Assembly (NCBI GenBank): GCA_902524655.1
Contig: CABZEG010000003.1
Coordinates: 1 to 64,000 of the forward strand
Length of the DNA: 64,000 nucleotides
From: an uncultured Alphaproteobacteria bacterium
Lineage (GTDB): Bacteria > Pseudomonadota > Alphaproteobacteria > Rhodobacterales > Rhodobacteraceae
Direction of reading: 5' to 3'
In this document: in pieces, positions 50,101 to 60,013 of the stretch
Position numbering within the stretch: position 1 is the first letter of the stretch
Layout: each line of letters begins with the position of its first letter
The notes under the pieces: generated by a model
What the model was told of the DNA's origin: nothing
Database searches by the model: none
The model's input: only the letters and a program-made list of their open reading frames with translations
Translations under genes and position numbers: made by a program

Positions 50101-51286
50101 GCTCTCCAGGTCTCATTACCTTATATATATCTTCTAGAGCCATCTCGCGACTAAAGTTTTTGTCAGAAACCATTGTGTTTCTAAGGTATGGGCCAACATT
50201 TACATGATCGATATCCAACGTCGATATCTCAGTAACCCCGTTATCGAAAAGCGTTTTCAAATTTCCACCAGTTATCGATCCACTTTCTTGATCAAAATCA
50301 CACGTGATCTCTTCACCGGCTTCCATCCATATTTCACCGGTTTCTTCATTTATTATATCACATGAAGAATATCGACCAATAATGGAGTCAAAGGGTACTA
50401 AAATCTCTTTGACCGACTTTGCTTCTTCAATCTCTTTAACAAATCTGGGAGTAATTTTTTTACCTGCCTCTGCGATCACTTCACCAGTGTCAGCATCGAC
50501 CAAATCAAATTGGGGTTTGACCCCCCTAAATCGTGAGGGGTAAAAAGGGGTCGACCACTTGTTGCTATCATTCAATTTGAACTTGACTTCCTGGTAATAT
50601 GTTGCGCAGATCTCTTCTTGATTCAAACCGAGTGCGAAAAGGAGCGTTGACACAGGTATTTTTCTTCTTCGATCTATCCTTACAAATACTAAGTCTTTAG
50701 CATCAAATTCAAAATCAAGCCAAGAGCCTCGATAAGGAATAATGCGACTAGTAAAGAGTATCTTACCAGAAGAATGTGTCTTACCCTTATCGTTGTCAAA
50801 AAATACTCCAGGAGATCTGTGCATCTGTGAGACAACTACTCTTTCTGTGCCATTGACAAGGAATGTTCCGTTAGGTGTCATTAGAGGTATATCGCCCATG
50901 TACACATCCTGCTCTTTGATACCCTTAACAGACTTTGCCTGGCTCTCTTCATCAATTTCAAAAACTATCAGACGCAACTTAACTTTCAAGGGTGCTCCAA
51001 AAGTTAGATCTCTTTGATGGCACTCCTCTAAATCGTACTTAGGCTTCTCCAATTTATAAGAGACAAATTCTAATATAGCGGTCTCATTAAAGTCGGTAAT
51101 TGGAAAAATTGACTCAAATGCTCCCCTTATACCTTCTCCTTTTGAAGGCTCTTGACCTTCACCAGAATTTAAAAATAAATCATATGATGACTTTTGGACC
51201 TCGATTAGGTTAGGCATTTGCGCAACCTCCCTAATCTTACCAAAGTATTTTCTTATCCGATTTTTTGTAAAAACATCCTTAGACAT
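47150..51286 (-). CDS. rpoB: RNA polymerase beta subunit
   Basis: [68 protein letters not shown]; 1378 aa. Confidence 0.99.
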   Translation of the reverse strand: MSKDVFTKNRIRKYFGKIREVAQMPNLIEVQKSSYDLFLNSGEGQEPSKGEGIRGAFESIFPITDFNETAILEFVSYKLEKPKYDLEECHQRDLTFGAPLKVKLRLIVFEIDEESQAKSVKGIKEQDVYMGDIPLMTPNGTFLVNGTERVVVSQMHRSPGVFFDNDKGKTHSSGKILFTSRIIPYRGSWLDFEFDAKDLVFVRIDRRRKIPVSTLLFALGLNQEEICATYYQEVKFKLNDSNKWSTPFYPSRFRGVKPQFDLVDADTGEVIAEAGKKITPRFVKEIEEAKSVKEILVPFDSIIGRYSSCDIINEETGEIWMEAGEEITCDFDQESGSITGGNLKTLFDNGVTEISTLDIDHVNVGPYLRNTMVSDKNFSREMALEDIYKVMRPGEPPTVDAAADLFDSLFFDAERYDLSAVGRVKLNMRLDLDAPDTMRTLRKEDIVAVIRALVELKDGKGEIDDIDHLGNRRVRSVGELMENQYRVGLLRMERAIRERMSSVEIDTVMPQDLINAKPAAAAVKEFFGSSQLSQFMDQTNPLSEVTHKRRLSALGPGGLTRDRAGFEVRDVHPTHYGRVCPIETPEGPNIGLINSLASFAKVNKYGFIETPYRRVDGGKVTDDVVYMSATEEMKYTIAQANAKLNKDDAFENELVSTRRFGDYMLYPSQSVDYIDVSPKQLVSVAASLIPFLENDDANRALMGSNMQRQAVPLLTAEAPFVGTGMESVVAKDSGAAIVARRSGVIDQVDAMRIVVRVTDDVELGDHGVDIYRLRKFQRSNQNTCINQRPLVKKGDQVIKGEVIADGPSTDMGELALGKNVLVAFMPWNGYNYEDSILISERLVKDDVFTSVHIEEFELAARDTKLGPEEITRDIPNVGEESLRNLDEAGIVYIGAEVGPGDILVGKITPKGESPMTPEEKLLRAIFGEKASDVRDTSLRMGPGDHGTVVEVRVFNRHGIEKDERALQNERHEIERLSRDRDDGIEILERNIYSRLKDLLIGKKINDGPKGSVKGSKITQDMLDSVSKGLWWKFSLEAEVDAKKMEALQEQFEKQKQIAIDSYQDKVEKVRRGDDLPPGVMKMVKVFIAVKRKLQPGDKMAGRHGNKGVISKVVPEEDMPFLEDGTTVDLVLNPLGVPSRMNVGQILETHMGWAAKSLGESINNAISEFKKSNNEKVLEDALSNAYGDDVFNKQIKGLSKDDLLSVASNVSSGVPIATPVFDGAKESDVTEALRRAGLDESAQSVLFDGRTGEQFARPVTVGVKYILKLHHLVDEKIHARSTGPYSLVTQQPLGGKAQFGGQRFGEMEVWALEAYGAAYSLQEMLTVKSDDVAGRTKVYESIVKGEDNFEAGIPESFNVLVKEIRSLGLNIELLDDEIN

Positions 51287-51439
51287 GGGAACCTCTGATA
51301 CTTGTTTCTCTGATTTGAACGGGAAACCAAACCAATAAAATTCAAAAGCTCTTCCAATTCATGTGCTCTCCCAAAGCACTCCCGAAAAGAGATTAAGTGT
51401 TTGTAGTAAGTTATTGAAGTCAGCATTTAATGAATTAAC

Positions 51440-51829
51440 TTAAGTCAATTCTACTTCAGCGCCAGCCTCTTCGAGTTTTTTCTTAATTTCTTCAGCCTCA
51501 TCCTTTGCCACTCCCTCTTTTACCGGTTTTCCGCCAGCTTCAACTAAGTCTTTGGCTTCCTTCAACCCTAATCCGGTTATGGTTCTTACCTCTTTAATAA
51601 CGTTTATCTTTTTATCGCCAGCAGCCTTTAGAATGACGTTAAATTCACTTTTTTCATCCCCTCCAGGGGCTCCATCATCACCGCCTCCAGCAGCAGCCCC
51701 TGCTACCATTACCGCACCACCAGCCGCGGGCTCAATCCCATACTCCTCTTTAAGTATATTTTTTAACTCCACTGCATCAACAAGAGACAACTTGGATATA
51801 TCTTCTGCGAGTTTTTTTAAATCAGCCAT
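51440..51829 (-). CDS. rplL: 50S ribosomal protein L7/L12
   Basis: [37 protein letters not shown]...[43 protein letters not shown]. Confidence 0.98.
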   Translation of the reverse strand: MADLKKLAEDISKLSLVDAVELKNILKEEYGIEPAAGGAVMVAGAAAGGGDDGAPGGDEKSEFNVILKAAGDKKINVIKEVRTITGLGLKEAKDLVEAGGKPVKEGVAKDEAEEIKKKLEEAGAEVELT

Positions 51830-51876
51830 TATTTTTCACCTATGTATGTGTATTAAGTTAAAGGGAATTTTGATAT

Positions 51877-52383
51877 TCAGTCTCCCCCGATATTTTCTAA
51901 AACGCCTGCAATCGCTGAAGCCGGACCAGTTAAGTTTGCCACCAAACCACCTCCTGGAGCAATCAGTAGACTGCTAATACTGGATAACACCTCTTCTCTT
52001 GAGGGAAGCTTGGAAACCTCTGTTACACCATTGAAGTCCAATACCTTGTCCCTCATAGCTCCCCCAACAATCTTGAGATTTTCGTTAGTTTTTGCAAATT
52101 CAACAGATATTTTAGCGGCCGTTACCGGATCTTCTGAATACATGAGTACTATTTGATCTACAAGTAAATGTTTCATACCCTCGGGAGGGGAGTTTTCTAT
52201 TGCTATGCGTGCCAGCCTATTTTTCGCCACACGTACATTCGCACTACCTTCTCGCATCCTGTTTCTTAGATCTGACATTTCAGCAACGGTAATACCCGCA
52301 TACTTAGCAGCCACTATAATACCAGAATGCTCGAAAACATCCTTCAACTCGCTCACTACCTGTTCTTTCCTAGCTCTATCCAA
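51877..52383 (-). CDS. rplJ: 50S ribosomal protein L10
   Basis: MDRARKEQVVSELKDVFEHSGIIVAAKYAGITVAEMSDLRNRMREGSANVRVAKNRLARIA. Confidence 0.97.
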   Translation of the reverse strand: MDRARKEQVVSELKDVFEHSGIIVAAKYAGITVAEMSDLRNRMREGSANVRVAKNRLARIAIENSPPEGMKHLLVDQIVLMYSEDPVTAAKISVEFAKTNENLKIVGGAMRDKVLDFNGVTEVSKLPSREEVLSSISSLLIAPGGGLVANLTGPASAIAGVLENIGGD

Positions 52384-52428
52384 CTATCTCTACTCCAACG
52401 TTTGTGCCCCTTGCAAATCTTCCACGCC

Positions 52429-52583
52429 AGAGGCTAAAAAAGGATTACTCCTTTACAAAACAGGTAGGTGAGCTTAGCTATAATATTTATAGCTTCAAAT
52501 CTTTTCTACCTGTCTCAGGCAGGATTTACACTCAAAGAAACCCACCATCTTCGACTTAGAATTAGCCTCATAGAGGCTAAAAA
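52429..52583 (-). promoter_or_regulatory. Structured rplJ (L10) leader with nested stem-loops and a terminator-like hairpin
   Basis: Perfect inverted repeats: 52562-52569/52573-52580, 52460-52467/52506-52513, 52476-52483/52487-52494, and hairpin 52439-52444/52449-52454 followed on minus strand by a T run; lies between rplA and rplJ. Confidence 0.6.
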
Positions 52584-52622
52584 TCATCATAAAACGCAAC
52601 GTTTAATAACGATCGCGTTCTT

Positions 52623-53318
52623 TCAGTTAGTAAACTGGCCACTGTCTAACGTAACACTAGGACCCATAGTTGAACTTACGGAGATCCTTTTCAAGTACGA
52701 ACCTTTAGCTCCAGCCGGTTTTGCCTTGTTAACTGATTCGATAAATGCTGTAATATTTTCCGAAATTTTTTGTTTGTCAAATGATACTTTACCTAAACCA
52801 GCTTGAACGACCCCAGACTTTTCCACTTTAAATTGCACCTCTCCGGATTTAGCCAATTTTACAGCGTTTTCAACGTCTGTAGTAACAGTACCTACTTTAG
52901 GGTTTGGCATCAAATTTCTTGGACCAAGTAATTTGCCTAACCTTCCAACAATCACCATCATATCAGGCGTTGCAATACACCTATCAAAATCAATAGAGCC
53001 ACCTTGAATAGTTTCCATCAAATCCTCTGCACCGACTATGTCAGCTCCAGCTTTCTTGGCTTCCTCCGCTTTTTCACCCCTAGCAAACACAGCAACCCTT
53101 ACATCTTTCCCATTACCGTGAGGAAGCGCACATACTCCCCTGACCATCTGATCAGCATGTTTTGGGTCTACTCCAAGATTAATGGCAATGTCTACTGTTT
53201 CATCAAACTTCGCTGACGCATTGTTTTTTACTAGATCTACAGCTTCATTAAGGCTGAGTTCATGTTTATCCTCGAACGCCTTCTTGGCACTCAAAAATTT
53301 CTTTCCCACTTTTGCCAT
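52623..53318 (-). CDS. rplA: 50S ribosomal protein L1
   Basis: [52 protein letters not shown]. Confidence 0.98.
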   Translation of the reverse strand: MAKVGKKFLSAKKAFEDKHELSLNEAVDLVKNNASAKFDETVDIAINLGVDPKHADQMVRGVCALPHGNGKDVRVAVFARGEKAEEAKKAGADIVGAEDLMETIQGGSIDFDRCIATPDMMVIVGRLGKLLGPRNLMPNPKVGTVTTDVENAVKLAKSGEVQFKVEKSGVVQAGLGKVSFDKQKISENITAFIESVNKAKPAGAKGSYLKRISVSSTMGPSVTLDSGQFTN

Positions 53319-53336
53319 ATGTTTATATCCCCTATT

Positions 53337-53765
53337 TTAATCCTTAACTTCAATACCCATAGACCTAGCTGAACCAAGTATAATTTGCATTGCGCCATCA
53401 ATATCATTTGCGTTCAGGTCTTTCATTTTGGATTCAGCTATCTCTCTAATTTGTTGAGATGTAACAGTACCAGCAGTTGCCTTTCCAGCGGTTGGAGAAC
53501 CCCCTTTTAATCCAGACGCTTTTTTCAGAAAAAATGAGGCCGGTGGAGTTTTTATATCCATAGAAAAGGACTTATCAACATAGTAAGTAATTACTGTCGG
53601 GCACGGGGCTCCAGGTTCCATCTCCTGCGTGTTAGCGTTAAAAGCTTTACAAAACTCCATAATATTGAGGCCTCTTTGCCCAAGCGCAGGGCCAACGGGT
53701 GGTGAGGGATTGGCCTTCCCTGCTGGAATCTGTAATTTCAAGTATCCTTCTATTTTTTTTGCCAT
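53337..53765 (-). CDS. rplK: 50S ribosomal protein L11
   Basis: [38 protein letters not shown]. Confidence 0.98.
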   Translation of the reverse strand: MAKKIEGYLKLQIPAGKANPSPPVGPALGQRGLNIMEFCKAFNANTQEMEPGAPCPTVITYYVDKSFSMDIKTPPASFFLKKASGLKGGSPTAGKATAGTVTSQQIREIAESKMKDLNANDIDGAMQIILGSARSMGIEVKD

Positions 53766-53794
53766 ATCCTATCTTCCTTTGCACAAATTTTATA

Positions 53795-54328
53795 TCAACT
53801 TTGCTTTTGAACTTGAGTAAATTCCAACTCTACAGGAGTCGCTCTTCCAAATATTGATACTGTCAATTTTAGCCTTGAGTTTACATCGTCTACTTCTTCT
53901 ACAGTTCCAGCAAAACCCTCAAAAGGGCCATCAGTCACATTTACCTTTTCACCTACTTCAAATGCTATCAGTGATCTTGGAGTATCTCCACCTTCTTCAA
54001 CTTGATTAATTATTCTGGCAACTTCTGCATCTGGTAAAGGAGTGGGCTTGCCGTGTGCTCCCAAAAAACCAGAAACACGGTTTATTCCCTTAATAGCGTG
54101 ATAAACTTCTTCACTCATGTCCATCTTAACAAGAACGTATCCGGGCATGAACCTTCTTTCTCTCTGAACTTTCTTACCCCTACGTATTTCCAATACCTCT
54201 TCAGTTGGCACCAACACTTCAGCTACTTCACTCTCTAAGTTCTTATGCGCAACCATTTCTTTTATATTCTCGGCTACCTTTTTCTCGAAATTAGAAAAAA
54301 CGCTAACCGAGTACCATCTCATTGTCAT
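53795..54328 (-). CDS. nusG: Transcription termination/antitermination protein NusG
   Basis: MRWYSVSVFSNFEKKVAENIKE...RRFMPGYVLVKMDMSEEVYHAIKGINRVSGFLG...FEVGEKVNVTDGPFEGFAGTVEEVD. Confidence 0.97.
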   Translation of the reverse strand: MTMRWYSVSVFSNFEKKVAENIKEMVAHKNLESEVAEVLVPTEEVLEIRRGKKVQRERRFMPGYVLVKMDMSEEVYHAIKGINRVSGFLGAHGKPTPLPDAEVARIINQVEEGGDTPRSLIAFEVGEKVNVTDGPFEGFAGTVEEVDDVNSRLKLTVSIFGRATPVELEFTQVQKQS

Positions 54329-54432
54329 TAGGATTTACTCTCTTGTCTTTTTGCAAACCTTTAATGAAAAAAATCGACTAGGTCAACTATTTCAAACTCA
54401 TCCAGGTTTATAATTCTATCAAATTACATTTT

Positions 54433-54624
54433 TTATGAACCCAGACTCAAGATAACTCTGAGTACAAACGATATTATCGAGTCTGTAATAAAAAAAAAGG
54501 TTGCCAAAATCGCTACCATTATAAAAACCATAGCCGTAGTGGTTATTGTTTCTCTACGGGTTGGCCAAACAATTTTTGAAGCCTCTTGACGACTTTGTTG
54601 AATAAATTTAAATATGTTTGCCAC
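54433..54624 (-). CDS. secE: Preprotein translocase subunit SecE (63 aa, GTG start)
   Basis: VANIFKFIQQSRQEASKIVWPTRRETITTTAMVFIMVAILATFFFITDSIISFVLRVIL; upstream part of track ORF runs through the tRNA gene and is rejected. Confidence 0.93.
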   Translation of the reverse strand: MANIFKFIQQSRQEASKIVWPTRRETITTTAMVFIMVAILATFFFITDSIISFVLRVILSLGS

Positions 54625-54709
54625 AATCACTATCTTTCTTATTTCGTTGTGTATAGATGGTAGAAAAAAAAAATTCAAGTAACATTTCCCCCGCCAGTAA
54701 AAATAAGTT

Positions 54710-54785
54710 TGGCAGGGGTTGAGGGACTCGAACCCACGACCCTCGGTTTTGGAGACCGATGCTCTACCAACTGAGCTAAACCCCT
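54710..54785 (-). tRNA. tRNA-Trp(CCA), 3' CCA encoded
   Basis: Minus strand AGGGGTTTAGCTCAGTTGGTAGAGCATCGGTCTCCAAAACCGAGGGTCGTGGGTTCGAGTCCCTCAACCCCTGCCA; anticodon CCA. Confidence 0.97.
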
Positions 54786-54942
54786 GCAAATATTTAATAA
54801 CCATTAACTAAAAAAAATCTAATAATCAAGATGCAAGTATTCTATGATAAATCCTTATCAATTAACAATTTCAAAGATTTTTTTTGGACTTTTAAATTTT
54901 TGTGCTTTAGAAAAAAATTACATCAAGAATAGAACTGTTATC

Positions 54943-56676
54943 ATGAAAAGAATTCTCATAACATCTGCACTTCCCTACATAAATGGAATAAAACATTTGG
55001 GAAATTTGGTCGGTAGCCAACTTCCTGCTGACGTCTATGCAAGATTCATGAGAGCAAAGGGTCACGAAGTTGCTTTTATTTGCGCAACCGATGAGCACGG
55101 AACTCCTGCCGAACTAGCAGCTATTGATAATAATACTTCAACAGAAGAGTACTGTGAAAAAATGTGGCAAGTTCAAAAGGATCTGTCTGAGAAATTTTTT
55201 CTTTCTTTCGATTTCTTTGGACGATCTTCCTCACCTAGCAACCACGAACTTACTAAGCAGTTTGCATTACAATTGAATAAAAATGGCCTTTTAAAAAGGG
55301 TAGAGGAAAAACAATTATTCTCTAAAGAGGATAACAGATTTCTCCCAGATAGATATGTTATAGGTACATGTCCCGAATGCTCATATGAAAGAGCTCGAGG
55401 AGATCAATGCGAAAACTGTACCAGACAATTAGAGGCTAGCGAACTTATCAACCCGAGGTCTGTTTTGTCTGGTTCAAAGAACTTAGAATTAATAAAGACC
55501 GACCATCTTTACTTAATGCAGAGTAAACTTAAGGACAAACTTTTGGCATGGATTGAATCAAAAAACAACTGGCCAATTATAACCACATCTATAGCAAAGA
55601 AGTGGCTACTGGATGGAGAGGGCTTACAAGATCGAAGCATAACTAGAGATCTAAAATGGGGAATAGCCGTTGAAAAGGATGGAAGACCTTGGGAAGGAAT
55701 GGAAAACAAAGTATTCTATGTTTGGTTTGATGCTCCAATTGCATATATTGCATCGACTTTAGACTGGGCAACCAGTAAAAAACAACACCCAGAGTACTGG
55801 AAGACTTGGTGGTTAGATGATCATGGGGCTAAAGATGTTCATTATGTTCAATTTATGGCAAAAGATAATATTCCCTTTCATACTCTTTCTTTCCCAGCAA
55901 CACTCTTGGGTGCAAAACAATCTTGGAAATTAGTTGACTACATTAAAGGTTTTAATTGGTTAACCTATGAAGGAGGAAAATTTTCTACTAGTCAAAAAAG
56001 AGGTGTGTTTATGAATCAAGCAATAGACTTATTTCCCTCAGATTATTGGAGGTGGTGGTTACTTTCAAACGCGCCGGAGAATGCCGACTCTGATTTTACC
56101 TGGACAAGCTTTCAGTCTTGTATAAATAAAGACTTAGCAGATGTTTTGGGAAACTTTGTAAGTCGTCTGGCAAAGTTCGCAGCATCGAAATTTGGGGAAG
56201 CAATACCTAAAGGCTCGAAATATACCAATGAAGAATTTGAAGCGATATCAGAAATAGAGAAAATCTTTAAAGACTATAATGATGCAATGACCAAAATAGA
56301 AATCAGAAAAGCTACTTCGCATCTTAGAAAGATTTGGTCAAAAGGCAACGAGTACCTTCAACGCTCTCAGCCGTGGATGAAAATAAAAACAAATGAGGCA
56401 GAGGCAGCAAAAATAGTGAGATTTGGCTTCAACCTAATGCTTTTTTATAGTGAGATATCAGAACCCTTCATTCCCGAAACTTGTTTGAAAATAAAAAGTT
56501 GTGTCGGCAAATCGAAAGATAGCGTTGAGTGGTCTTTTTTCAAAGATGACTTCGAAACAATTTTTGAAAGGGTTAAATTCGGTGCGAAATTTAAGCCTTT
56601 ACAAAATTTGTTTAAAAAAATAGATAATAAAGAAGCTTTGGATCTTGAGAAAAGATTTGCTGGGACTGATGATTAA
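54943..56676 (+). CDS. metG: Methionyl-tRNA synthetase
   Basis: MKRILITSALPYINGIKHLGNLVGSQLPADVYARFMRAKGHEVAFICATDEHGTPAE; KFSTSQKRGVF (KMSKS-region variant); start at internal Met. Confidence 0.96.
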   Translation: MKRILITSALPYINGIKHLGNLVGSQLPADVYARFMRAKGHEVAFICATDEHGTPAELAAIDNNTSTEEYCEKMWQVQKDLSEKFFLSFDFFGRSSSPSNHELTKQFALQLNKNGLLKRVEEKQLFSKEDNRFLPDRYVIGTCPECSYERARGDQCENCTRQLEASELINPRSVLSGSKNLELIKTDHLYLMQSKLKDKLLAWIESKNNWPIITTSIAKKWLLDGEGLQDRSITRDLKWGIAVEKDGRPWEGMENKVFYVWFDAPIAYIASTLDWATSKKQHPEYWKTWWLDDHGAKDVHYVQFMAKDNIPFHTLSFPATLLGAKQSWKLVDYIKGFNWLTYEGGKFSTSQKRGVFMNQAIDLFPSDYWRWWLLSNAPENADSDFTWTSFQSCINKDLADVLGNFVSRLAKFAASKFGEAIPKGSKYTNEEFEAISEIEKIFKDYNDAMTKIEIRKATSHLRKIWSKGNEYLQRSQPWMKIKTNEAEAAKIVRFGFNLMLFYSEISEPFIPETCLKIKSCVGKSKDSVEWSFFKDDFETIFERVKFGAKFKPLQNLFKKIDNKEALDLEKRFAGTDD

Positions 56677-56680
56677 AAGC

Positions 56681-57100
56681 CTAGCTTTGATAGAAGAAGC
56701 GCAAAAAAATTGAATATCCACAAAATGATACCATAGCTCCCAACAGTGATCCCCAGGAAATATCTAAAAGAGTTATTGTTAATGGGTACCCCTTGAAAAA
56801 GATGTAGTTGGTAAGTCCGTAGGTTCCATAAGCTAGAAAACCCAAGAATCCTCCTGACAGAGTTGCTGTAAGAACGGAGTTTGAAGCAATACCACTTCGT
56901 ACCCCAAACCAATAGAGCCCTAAAACGTAAAATACAAAAAAGATCGATCCATAAGTTAATAGGAACCCTGTACCAACTGATTCTCTCAAAAGGTGCCCCA
57001 AATTTGCGGTAAAGTAGGGTTGCATGAACATTGTTATCCAAATGAAATCTACTATCACATAGATAGTTAGCATAGAAAGATAGACAGCGAAAAATTCCAT
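56681..57100 (-). CDS. DUF2177 family membrane protein
   Basis: MEFFAVYLSMLTIYVIVDFIWITMFMQPYF...GFLGFLAYGTYGLTNYIFFKGYPLTITLLDISWGSLLGA. Confidence 0.85.
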   Translation of the reverse strand: MEFFAVYLSMLTIYVIVDFIWITMFMQPYFTANLGHLLRESVGTGFLLTYGSIFFVFYVLGLYWFGVRSGIASNSVLTATLSGGFLGFLAYGTYGLTNYIFFKGYPLTITLLDISWGSLLGAMVSFCGYSIFLRFFYQS

Positions 57101-57229
57101 TTTAGACTCCTTGGTATTCTTGTCGATGTCCGAGATTTAGTTCATCTTATGATAAAAGCAACAACCAATTTAAACCTCTTGACGCCAAAACATATATAAT
57201 ACTAAGGTATGCATTGTAGAAGTTACTGA

Positions 57230-57316
57230 GCCCGCTTGGTGGAATTGGTAGACACAAGGGACTTAAAATCCCTCGACTTAACAGTCGTGCCGGTTCAAGT
57301 CCGGCAGCGGGCACCA
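57230..57316 (+). tRNA. tRNA-Leu(TAA), 3' CCA encoded
   Basis: GCCCGCTTGGTGGAATTGGTAGACACAAGGGACTTAAAATCCCTCGACTTAACAGTCGTGCCGGTTCAAGTCCGGCAGCGGGCACCA; long variable arm, anticodon TAA. Confidence 0.97.
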
Positions 57317-57409
57317 TCGTTTTAGGTTTTACTCACATTAGTTTGCACAGTTTTTGCATATGAGCATAATCTGTATTAAAATGAGGAAGTTCAGCTAGGC
57401 TAAGAAAAT

Positions 57410-57844
57410 ATGGAAAACAATATTATCAAAGACCGTATACAGGATGTTAGAGAGCGTTTTCTATCAGGTAATCAAATTGAAGAAATAAGGCAGAATGTTA
57501 CTTCCCTAGTTAACGAGCGATTAGACGAGTTTCAAAACTCACAGAACAGTGCATTTAGAGAGCTTGAAGGTGCTATCGATAAACTTGAAAATCACCAGAG
57601 AGAAATGATTGCTTACTTTAACAAGCAATTGTTAATACTTGAAGAAGAACAGAAAGCGTCCAACAGTGAGGTTTTAAAGTTAGCTTCAATGCAAAACCGA
57701 AATTTGTCTAAATCTCATAGAAATAAAGATAGCATTGAGCTAAGTAATATTCCCTCAAATTTAAGACAGTTATTTGATAAAAAAATTTTAGTTTGTCTTG
57801 CTGCTGTTTCACTTTTGGGAATATTGATTTTAAATTTTTTCTAA
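57410..57844 (+). CDS. Hypothetical coiled-coil protein with C-terminal TM anchor
   Basis: 144 aa; polar/heptad-rich N-terminus, C-terminal KILVCLAAVSLLGILILNFF. Confidence 0.6.
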   Translation: MENNIIKDRIQDVRERFLSGNQIEEIRQNVTSLVNERLDEFQNSQNSAFRELEGAIDKLENHQREMIAYFNKQLLILEEEQKASNSEVLKLASMQNRNLSKSHRNKDSIELSNIPSNLRQLFDKKILVCLAAVSLLGILILNFF

Positions 57845-57848
57845 AATT

Positions 57849-58784
57849 TCATAGCAAGCCCAAACACCACCTAAGGATAGATTTTTGTACATGCATTCGA
57901 TTTTCTGCCTCTTGTAAAGCAACACATCTCTCGTCTCCGAAAATATCCTGAGCCACCTCTTGACCTCTATCTGCTGGGAGACAATGCATAAACAAGACTT
58001 CCGATTTAGAAAAACTTAAAAGTTTTTTTGTCACCCTATAGTTTGCCAAATTATTTAGATCCGATTTTGGAAGTTGGTTATCATGCATAGAAACCCACTT
58101 ATCTGTGACAACAAGGTCTGCATCTTCAACAGCAACAATTGGATTTGGTTCAATAGTGAAAATATTGGGGTAATGGTTTTGTATATACTCTAACATTTTT
58201 TCGCTGGGTTGAAACTTTGTTGGTCCTGAGAAAACAATATTAAACTTTAGCGCAACCGCTGCATGCAAAAAGCTTTGAAGAACATTATTTGCAACCCCTA
58301 ACCAAACAACTTTTTTCCCAGTAATATCACCTCTAATTTCTTGAAATGTAAATATGTCCGCTAAGACTTGGCAAGGATGAGATTCATTAGTCAAGCCATT
58401 AATTATTGGAATTTTTGAAGTACGAGCAAATTCATATAATTTTTCTTCTTCGTATAATCTAAGAACCAAAATATCCAAAAATATAGAGAACATAGAACTG
58501 GTATCTTGAAGCGTTTCTCCCTGACCCAAATGAATTTCATCTTTGCGAATATTCGAAATCGTGCCGCCAAGTTTCAATACAGCAACCTCAAAAGATAGAC
58601 GCGTTCTTGTAGACGGTTTTTCAAATAGCAATCCGGTAATCGTATTATCAAGACAATTACTGTAGTTCTCGTTCAGAACTGCGTCTCCGTGTGCTGCCTT
58701 TTTTATTTTACCTGCATCATCAAGTATTGCTTTCAGGTTTTTTGGATCAATTTCATTTAGGTTCAAAAAATGGTTCACCATCAT
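57849..58784 (-). CDS. argF: Ornithine carbamoyltransferase
   Basis: FEKPSTRTRLSFEVAVLKLGG; HPCQVLADIFT; FMHCLPADRGQEV. Confidence 0.97.
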   Translation of the reverse strand: MMVNHFLNLNEIDPKNLKAILDDAGKIKKAAHGDAVLNENYSNCLDNTITGLLFEKPSTRTRLSFEVAVLKLGGTISNIRKDEIHLGQGETLQDTSSMFSIFLDILVLRLYEEEKLYEFARTSKIPIINGLTNESHPCQVLADIFTFQEIRGDITGKKVVWLGVANNVLQSFLHAAVALKFNIVFSGPTKFQPSEKMLEYIQNHYPNIFTIEPNPIVAVEDADLVVTDKWVSMHDNQLPKSDLNNLANYRVTKKLLSFSKSEVLFMHCLPADRGQEVAQDIFGDERCVALQEAENRMHVQKSILRWCLGLL

Positions 58785-59978
58785 TATCTCATTTTTAATA
58801 AAGCTTGTTTTAATCTATCAAAACCTTCTTCTATTTCTTTGTAGCTGATAGTTAAAGGAGGTAATATTCGTAAAGTATTAGATGCTCCTGGAACTAATAG
58901 TAGCTTTTCCTTTCTACACATATCGATAATTTCAACATTTTTACTAACGCATTTTAGTCCCAACATCAGACCTCTACCCCTCACCTCTAATATTTGTTCA
59001 GGGAAAAGGTCTATTAAGCTAGATAATTTTTCTTTAAAGAAGTCACCCTTTTTGCGAATTGAAGATAAAAACTTTGGTTTCATAATGTGTTTAGTTGTCT
59101 CCAACGCTACGGCACAACCTAAAGGATTACCACCATAAGTTGAACCATGTGTTCCTGGCACCATACAATCAGCAACTAATTTTGTTGCCAGACAGGCTCC
59201 AATAGGGAATCCATTTCCAAGGCCTTTTGCCAGAGCTACAATATCTGGAGACACCTCACAATATTCGTGGGCTAAAAAATGACCCGATCTACCGATACCA
59301 GATTGAACCTCATCAAAAATAAGCAGTAAGTTATATTTTTTACACAGGTTCTTAAGTCCTTTCAGAAAAGCACATGGAAGAGTTATTATTCCCCCTTCTC
59401 CTAGGATGGGCTCAACGAGAATTGCACATGTTTTTTTTGATATTTTTTTTTCAACGCTATCAATGGAGAATCTTTTGACGAGGTCAAAACCAGGTAAACT
59501 TGGGCCAAACCCTTCTAGTAACTTTCTACTACCAGCAGCTGAAATTGTACCCATGGTCCTACCATGAAAAGATCCTTCAAAGGAGATGATCCTATTTCTA
59601 TTTAATTGGCCCTTAGAGAAATAAAACTTTCTAGCAATTTTAATAGCACATTCGACACTCTCAGCTCCAGAGTTTGTGAAAAAAACTTTTTTCTGCAAAA
59701 GTGTTCCTAGTAAGCGATTTTGCAAGCTTCTCTTGTTTTGGCACTGTATATAAATTTGAAGTGTGCCAGAGTTTTGATCCCTGATCAGCGAGCACTTTTA
59801 CTAATTTAGGGTGGCTGTGACCCAAAGAGTTTACTGCAATTCCAGACGCTAAATCTAAGAACCTTCTACCTTTTTTATCAAATAGCCAAACACCTTCACC
59901 TTTTACAAATGCCAATTTGGATCTGCTGTAGGTACTCATCAATGAGGTGTGAGTAGTTAAATTTGAATTTTTGGTCAT
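58784..59978 (-). CDS. argD: Acetylornithine aminotransferase, frame-disrupted near 59679-59692
   Basis: N-part ORF 59661..59978 (GHSHPKLVKVLADQGSKLWHTSNLYTVPKQEKLAKSL) and C-part ORF 58784..59725 (VFFTNSGAESVECAIKIARKFY...EGSFHGRTMGT...LIFDEVQSGIGR); one-base deletion joins ...NTFAEK|VFFTNSGAE... Confidence 0.95.
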
Positions 59979-60013
59979 AATTCTCGCTTCCTAATTTTTA
60001 TATCCAACTAACC

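Noticed and set aside
54625-54804. N-terminal extension of the secE ORF
   Set aside because: It reads through the tRNA-Trp gene (54710-54785); SecE homology begins at the GTG at 54624
56673-57041. 122-aa ORF overlapping the DUF2177 gene on the same strand
   Set aside because: Alternative frame of the DUF2177 gene; the 56681..57100 frame has the family signature
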